Source: SAR324 cluster bacterium
GTDB lineage: Bacteria; Bdellovibrionota; UBA2361; JAAZON01
DNA: 8,335 nt
Assembly (NCBI GenBank): GCA_012797725.1
Contig: JAAZON010000086.1
Location: 1 to 8,335 of the forward strand
Direction of reading: 5' to 3'
The translations under genes were made by a program, and so were the position numbers. The stretch's first letter is position 1; every line of letters begins with the position of its first letter. Positions 5,780-8,335 of this stretch are shown here, one piece after another. Below the pieces are notes generated by a model. That model ran no database searches. It worked only from the letters and a program-made list of their open reading frames with translations, and was not told the origin of the DNA.

Positions 5780-7251
5780 TGAAATTAAAATCACTATTTG
5801 AAGATCTGAAAAATAAGAAATCTAATGTTTTGGTAATAGGGCTGGGGATTACTGGCATAGAGGCAGCCCTGTTTTTGAGACGACATAATATTGGGTGTGT
5901 TTGTGTGGAAAGTGCCACCAAAGAAGAATATGAAAAGAACAGTAAATATGTGGAACGTTGTGATTCACTTCGTAAGGCAAATGTTGACCTGCATTTTGGC
6001 ATTGATGCTTTGAAGTTTAAAAAGCTCTTGAAGAACATTGGGCTTTGCGTGTTAAGTCCTGGGGTTCCACTGAGTCATCCGCTAGTCTTGGAGCTTCAGA
6101 AGAGTAAAATTCCGATTTCGGGCGAATTCGAATTGGGAATTGAGCTTTCTGAACTACCCTGTATTGCTGTTACAGGAAGCAACGGAAAGAGTACGGTGGT
6201 GAGCCTAATTGATGCGATTCTAAAGGAGTCAGGTCGAAGCTCTTTATTGTGTGGAAATATTGGTGAACCTGTTGTGTCTCAAATTTCTGAAATATTAATT
6301 TCAAAACCCAATAGATCTGAGTCTGATAAGTTCTTGGTTGCGGAAGCGTCCAGTTATCAACTTGAAAGTTGTGAGTCACTAAAGCCAAAAGTTGGCGTAT
6401 TTCTTAATCTATCCAATAACCACCTTGAAAGGCATGGCAGCATGGAGGCTTATTTTGAGGCGAAAAAGAACCTGTTCATACGTCAAGATGCTTCTGACTT
6501 CGCGATTGTTAATATCGACGATACGTATGGAGAACGGCTGCTCGGAGCCCTGAGGGCAAAAACCATAATTTTTGGATTTAGGCGAAATGATAGTAAATAT
6601 GACTCGGCTTCAATTGAGTATAATGCTGTAAAACGAATAGATAGGATACGGCTTTCATTAGGAGGCAAGGAAGAGACGTACGAATGTTCCAAATCAAATC
6701 TCAGTGGTCGGCATACTAGGTATAATATAGCCGCCGCAATTGCCGCAACGCGCTGTCTTGGTGTTGCTAAAGAGAGTATTCAATTTGCGATTGATAATTT
6801 TTGCCCACTTGAACACAGGATTGAAAAGGTTAGCGAGAAGAATGGTGTAGTGTATATAAACGATTCGAAATCAACTACTGTGGCATCAAGTTGCGTAGCA
6901 GTGGAGACAGTTCTTGAATATTTTCCTCCTAGATACATAGTCTTGCTCATAGGTGGTCAAGCCAAGAAGGCTTCTTGGGAGCCATTGCTGAATTTGTTGA
7001 AGGAAAATGAAAAAAGACTTCGGGCAGTCATCTGTTTTGGTAAGGATGGAGGCATGCTAAAACGAGAACTCAAACGCGTAAAGATTGAAGCAGTGGAATG
7101 CCCCAAACTTGTAGATGCAGTGCGTATTGCATCAGATGTTGCTAGACATAATGATGTGGTGCTTTTGAGTCCAGGATGTGCAAGCTTCGATGAATTCAAA
7201 GGTTTCGAAGAGAGAGGCAATGCCTTTAAGTCTTTGGTAGAGAAACTTTAA
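5779..7251 (+). CDS. murD: UDP-MurNAc-L-alanine:D-glutamate ligase MurD
   Basis: This cytoplasmic ATP-dependent ligase adds D-Glu to UDP-MurNAc-L-Ala. It has 490 residues, somewhat longer than the usual 440-450. The N-terminal Rossmann-like UDP-binding domain shows VLVIGLGITG (17-26) and LSPGVP (92-97). The ATPase domain has P-loop GSNGKST (133-139, Lys137), EASSYQLE (189-196), NLSNNHLERHGSMEAY (210-225) and the expected carbamylated lysine in YFEAK (Lys229). The C-terminal domain has LEHRIE (344-349), NDSKSTT (361-367; usually NDSKATN) and LLSPGCASFDEFKGFEERG (462-480). All catalytic motifs are present. The family usually has DH in the NLSNNH motif, and the change to NH is mild. The ATG overlaps the mraY stop (TAATG). 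Which gene follows varies between genomes; here it is a kinase and not ftsW. Confidence 0.95.
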   Translation: MKLKSLFEDLKNKKSNVLVIGLGITGIEAALFLRRHNIGCVCVESATKEEYEKNSKYVERCDSLRKANVDLHFGIDALKFKKLLKNIGLCVLSPGVPLSHPLVLELQKSKIPISGEFELGIELSELPCIAVTGSNGKSTVVSLIDAILKESGRSSLLCGNIGEPVVSQISEILISKPNRSESDKFLVAEASSYQLESCESLKPKVGVFLNLSNNHLERHGSMEAYFEAKKNLFIRQDASDFAIVNIDDTYGERLLGALRAKTIIFGFRRNDSKYDSASIEYNAVKRIDRIRLSLGGKEETYECSKSNLSGRHTRYNIAAAIAATRCLGVAKESIQFAIDNFCPLEHRIEKVSEKNGVVYINDSKSTTVASSCVAVETVLEYFPPRYIVLLIGGQAKKASWEPLLNLLKENEKRLRAVICFGKDGGMLKRELKRVKIEAVECPKLVDAVRIASDVARHNDVVLLSPGCASFDEFKGFEERGNAFKSLVEKL

Positions 7252-7280
7252 AATTCATTTCAATTATTACTTCGAATTTT
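7250..7280 (+). other. AT-rich hairpin after murD
   Basis: AAAATTC (7250-7256) and GAATTTT (7274-7280) form a perfect 7-bp stem around a 17-base loop, starting at the murD stop codon. The stem is AT-rich and no T-run follows beyond the stem itself, so it is at best a weak terminator or an mRNA end structure. The rest of the 121-base gap to the kinase shows no clear promoter. Confidence 0.3.
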
Positions 7281-7372
7281 CCTGCTATCATTAGAACATT
7301 TTCGGCGTTATTCTTATTAGCATAAGTTGTCTTTATCAATCTAATGGTTTTCCTGAGTTGTAAAAGAGAGCC

Positions 7373-8146
7373 GTGGATATTGAAATTCGGGAGCTAATAT
7401 CTCGCACAGACCACTCGGACACCTTTTGGGGCGTGTACAGGGACGACGGGCTCAGTAAAGAGGTGGTGGTAAAAAAAGCGCACGATTCGCAGAGTGGACA
7501 GAGCTTTTCCAACGAGCATGAGGCCCTAAAAGAGCTTAAACATCCTAATATAGTGGAACTGATAGGAGCGGACGAAAAGAGCAAAACTCTTTATTTGTCA
7601 GCTGAAAGAGGAGTCTGTCTTCGCTGTCTTTTTGAGAATTTGTCGGCTCCAGATTTGGTTTGTGCTTTGTCATATCTTCATCAACTTAGCAATGTGCTTG
7701 GATATATACATGATGATTCAAGTCATCCTGCCTTTGTCCATTATGATATCTCCGATGGTAATTTTATTATTGTTGATGGCAAATTAGTGTTGTTGGATTT
7801 TGGTACTTCATATCGGCTTGATAGGATTCCTGACAGTCATAGAAATGCGCTGATAGGTTCCCTAGACTCCATGTCCCCGGAAAAATTTAAAAGGCAGCCC
7901 GAGTTGGGTAGAGAGTCTGATGTCTTTGCCTTTGGAACCATTGCATACAGATTAGTGACAGGATTTCGGCCTTTTTCCCCTGAGATGGGATCTGTGAGAG
8001 AGCAAATTCTTCATTACGGTCCACTCCCTCCAACAACTCAAATACCTGAATTAAACCAGTTAATTATGGCGTGTTTGTCAAAGGATCCCAAGGATAGACC
8101 CAGAGCCAATGAACTTTTGGATTTCTTTTCGCGCACGTCTGATTGA
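7373..8146 (+). CDS. small soluble Ser/Thr-type protein kinase with altered nucleotide loop
   Basis: This 257-residue single kinase domain has no membrane helix, PASTA or other sensor part. Visible kinase motifs are VVVKK (Lys34, ATP-anchoring), the helix-C glutamate in FSNEHEALKELKHPNIVEL (Glu48) and the catalytic loop HYDISDGN (123-130, Asp125 and Asn130). DFG is at 142-144, SPE (for APE) at 168-170, SDVFAFG at 182-188 and DPKDRP at 238-243. The glycine-rich loop is missing: SRTDHSDTFWGVY stands where GxGxxGxVY is expected. The catalytic-loop HRDxK is HYDIS, a lysine-to-serine change also seen in some active bacterial kinases. It is therefore probably an active or weakly active kinase, though a pseudokinase is possible. 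GTG 7373 is the only sensible start: an in-frame TAA at 7361-7363 blocks any extension, and AAGAGAG (7364-7370) lies just before. A link to cell-wall synthesis is suggested only by its place behind murD. Confidence 0.85.
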   Translation: MDIEIRELISRTDHSDTFWGVYRDDGLSKEVVVKKAHDSQSGQSFSNEHEALKELKHPNIVELIGADEKSKTLYLSAERGVCLRCLFENLSAPDLVCALSYLHQLSNVLGYIHDDSSHPAFVHYDISDGNFIIVDGKLVLLDFGTSYRLDRIPDSHRNALIGSLDSMSPEKFKRQPELGRESDVFAFGTIAYRLVTGFRPFSPEMGSVREQILHYGPLPPTTQIPELNQLIMACLSKDPKDRPRANELLDFFSRTSD

Positions 8147-8257
8147 CATTTTTCAAGAAATTAAAAGGCAAGGCTATAAGACTATTAGACAATCGGGAAA
8201 AATTCCTGTCGTATTCGAGTTGTGATTAACCGAAAACAGGCGAAGGCTGTTTAAAGG

Positions 8258-8263
8258 TATAAT
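8258..8263 (+). promoter_or_regulatory. perfect -10 box TATAAT, -35 not recognisable
   Basis: TATAAT stands alone without a TTGACA-like partner 16-18 bases upstream. If used, the transcript would begin near 8270 and open with the hairpin at 8274-8299. Confidence 0.3.
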
Positions 8264-8273
8264 CCAGTAAAGA

Positions 8274-8299
8274 CCTACTAATATGAATTATTAACTAGG
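8274..8299 (+). other. hairpin candidate, leader structure
   Basis: CCTA (8274-8277) pairs with TAGG (8296-8299), and TAATA (8279-8283) with TATTA (8289-8293), leaving a TGAAT loop and a small internal bulge. The TAGG arm can pair instead with CCTAG at 8330-8334. Confidence 0.35.
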
Positions 8300-8308
8300 C
8301 ATCATTCA

Positions 8309-8326
8309 CAGGGAGAAAAATCCCTG
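8309..8326 (+). other. perfect 6-bp hairpin CAGGGA/TCCCTG
   Basis: CAGGGA (8309-8314) and TCCCTG (8321-8326) are exact complements around the loop GAAAAA. No T-run follows on the + strand within the window, so it is not a standard terminator. It is nested inside the alternative outer stem CTAGG (8295-8299)/CCTAG (8330-8334). Confidence 0.45.
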
Positions 8327-8335
8327 ATTCCTAGA

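Larger units (their letters stand above)
8147..8335. other. non-coding right end with -10-like box and hairpins
   Basis: No gene can be supported here. It holds a 6-bp stem AAACAG/CTGTTT (8234-8239 and 8247-8252), a perfect TATAAT (8258-8263), and two more stems downstream (8274-8299 and 8309-8326). It may be the leader of a gene or RNA beyond the window. I saw no tRNA, CRISPR or insertion-sequence end. Confidence 0.5.

Noticed and set aside
8143..8148. TTGACA at the kinase stop codon as a -35 box
   Set aside because: The nearest -10-like sequence (TATAAG, 8175-8180) is 26 bases away, too far for a normal promoter.

Overview
The window is a stretch of a bacterial division and cell-wall (dcw) cluster. 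All the genes are on the + strand except one inverted hemerythrin gene. Order: 3' end of rsmH (partial), ftsL, ftsI, a frameshifted bacteriohemerythrin on the - strand, murE, mraY, murD, a small Ser/Thr-type protein kinase, then about 190 bases of non-coding DNA to the right edge. The DNA is moderately AT-rich by eye. MurE carries the DNPR motif of the meso-diaminopimelate-adding type. FtsI has no visible PASTA domain. Together with the gene order this suggests a diderm (Gram-negative type) bacterium with mDAP peptidoglycan, possibly from a deep-branching or deltaproteobacteria-like lineage. I cannot name the organism from the sequence alone.

Layout: 1-304 is the C-terminal third of the 16S rRNA methyltransferase RsmH. 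317-634 (ftsL) and 656-2467 (ftsI) follow with short gaps and clear Shine-Dalgarno sites, as one transcription unit. 2485-2893 on the - strand is a hemerythrin-like O2/iron protein gene that breaks up the usual ftsI-murE junction. Its reading frame is broken at a run of seven A, and one of its expected iron-binding histidines is a glutamine. 2894-3121 is a divergent intergenic region with an inverted repeat, a short tandem repeat and -10-like boxes. 3122-4597 is murE, 4703-5779 mraY and 5779-7251 murD (stop and start overlap as TAATG). murF, normally between murE and mraY, is not here. 7373-8146 is a stand-alone kinase domain where ftsW/murG would often follow.

Function: MurE and MurD are cytoplasmic ligases building the UDP-MurNAc peptide (MurD adds D-Glu, MurE adds the third residue). 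MraY loads the finished pentapeptide precursor onto the membrane lipid to make lipid I. FtsL and FtsI act at the division septum, with FtsI cross-linking septal peptidoglycan. The kinase may sense or tune this pathway, but that rests on position only. The points most worth checking are the hemerythrin frameshift, the unusual kinase, the rearranged gene order, and possible alternative hairpins at the right end.
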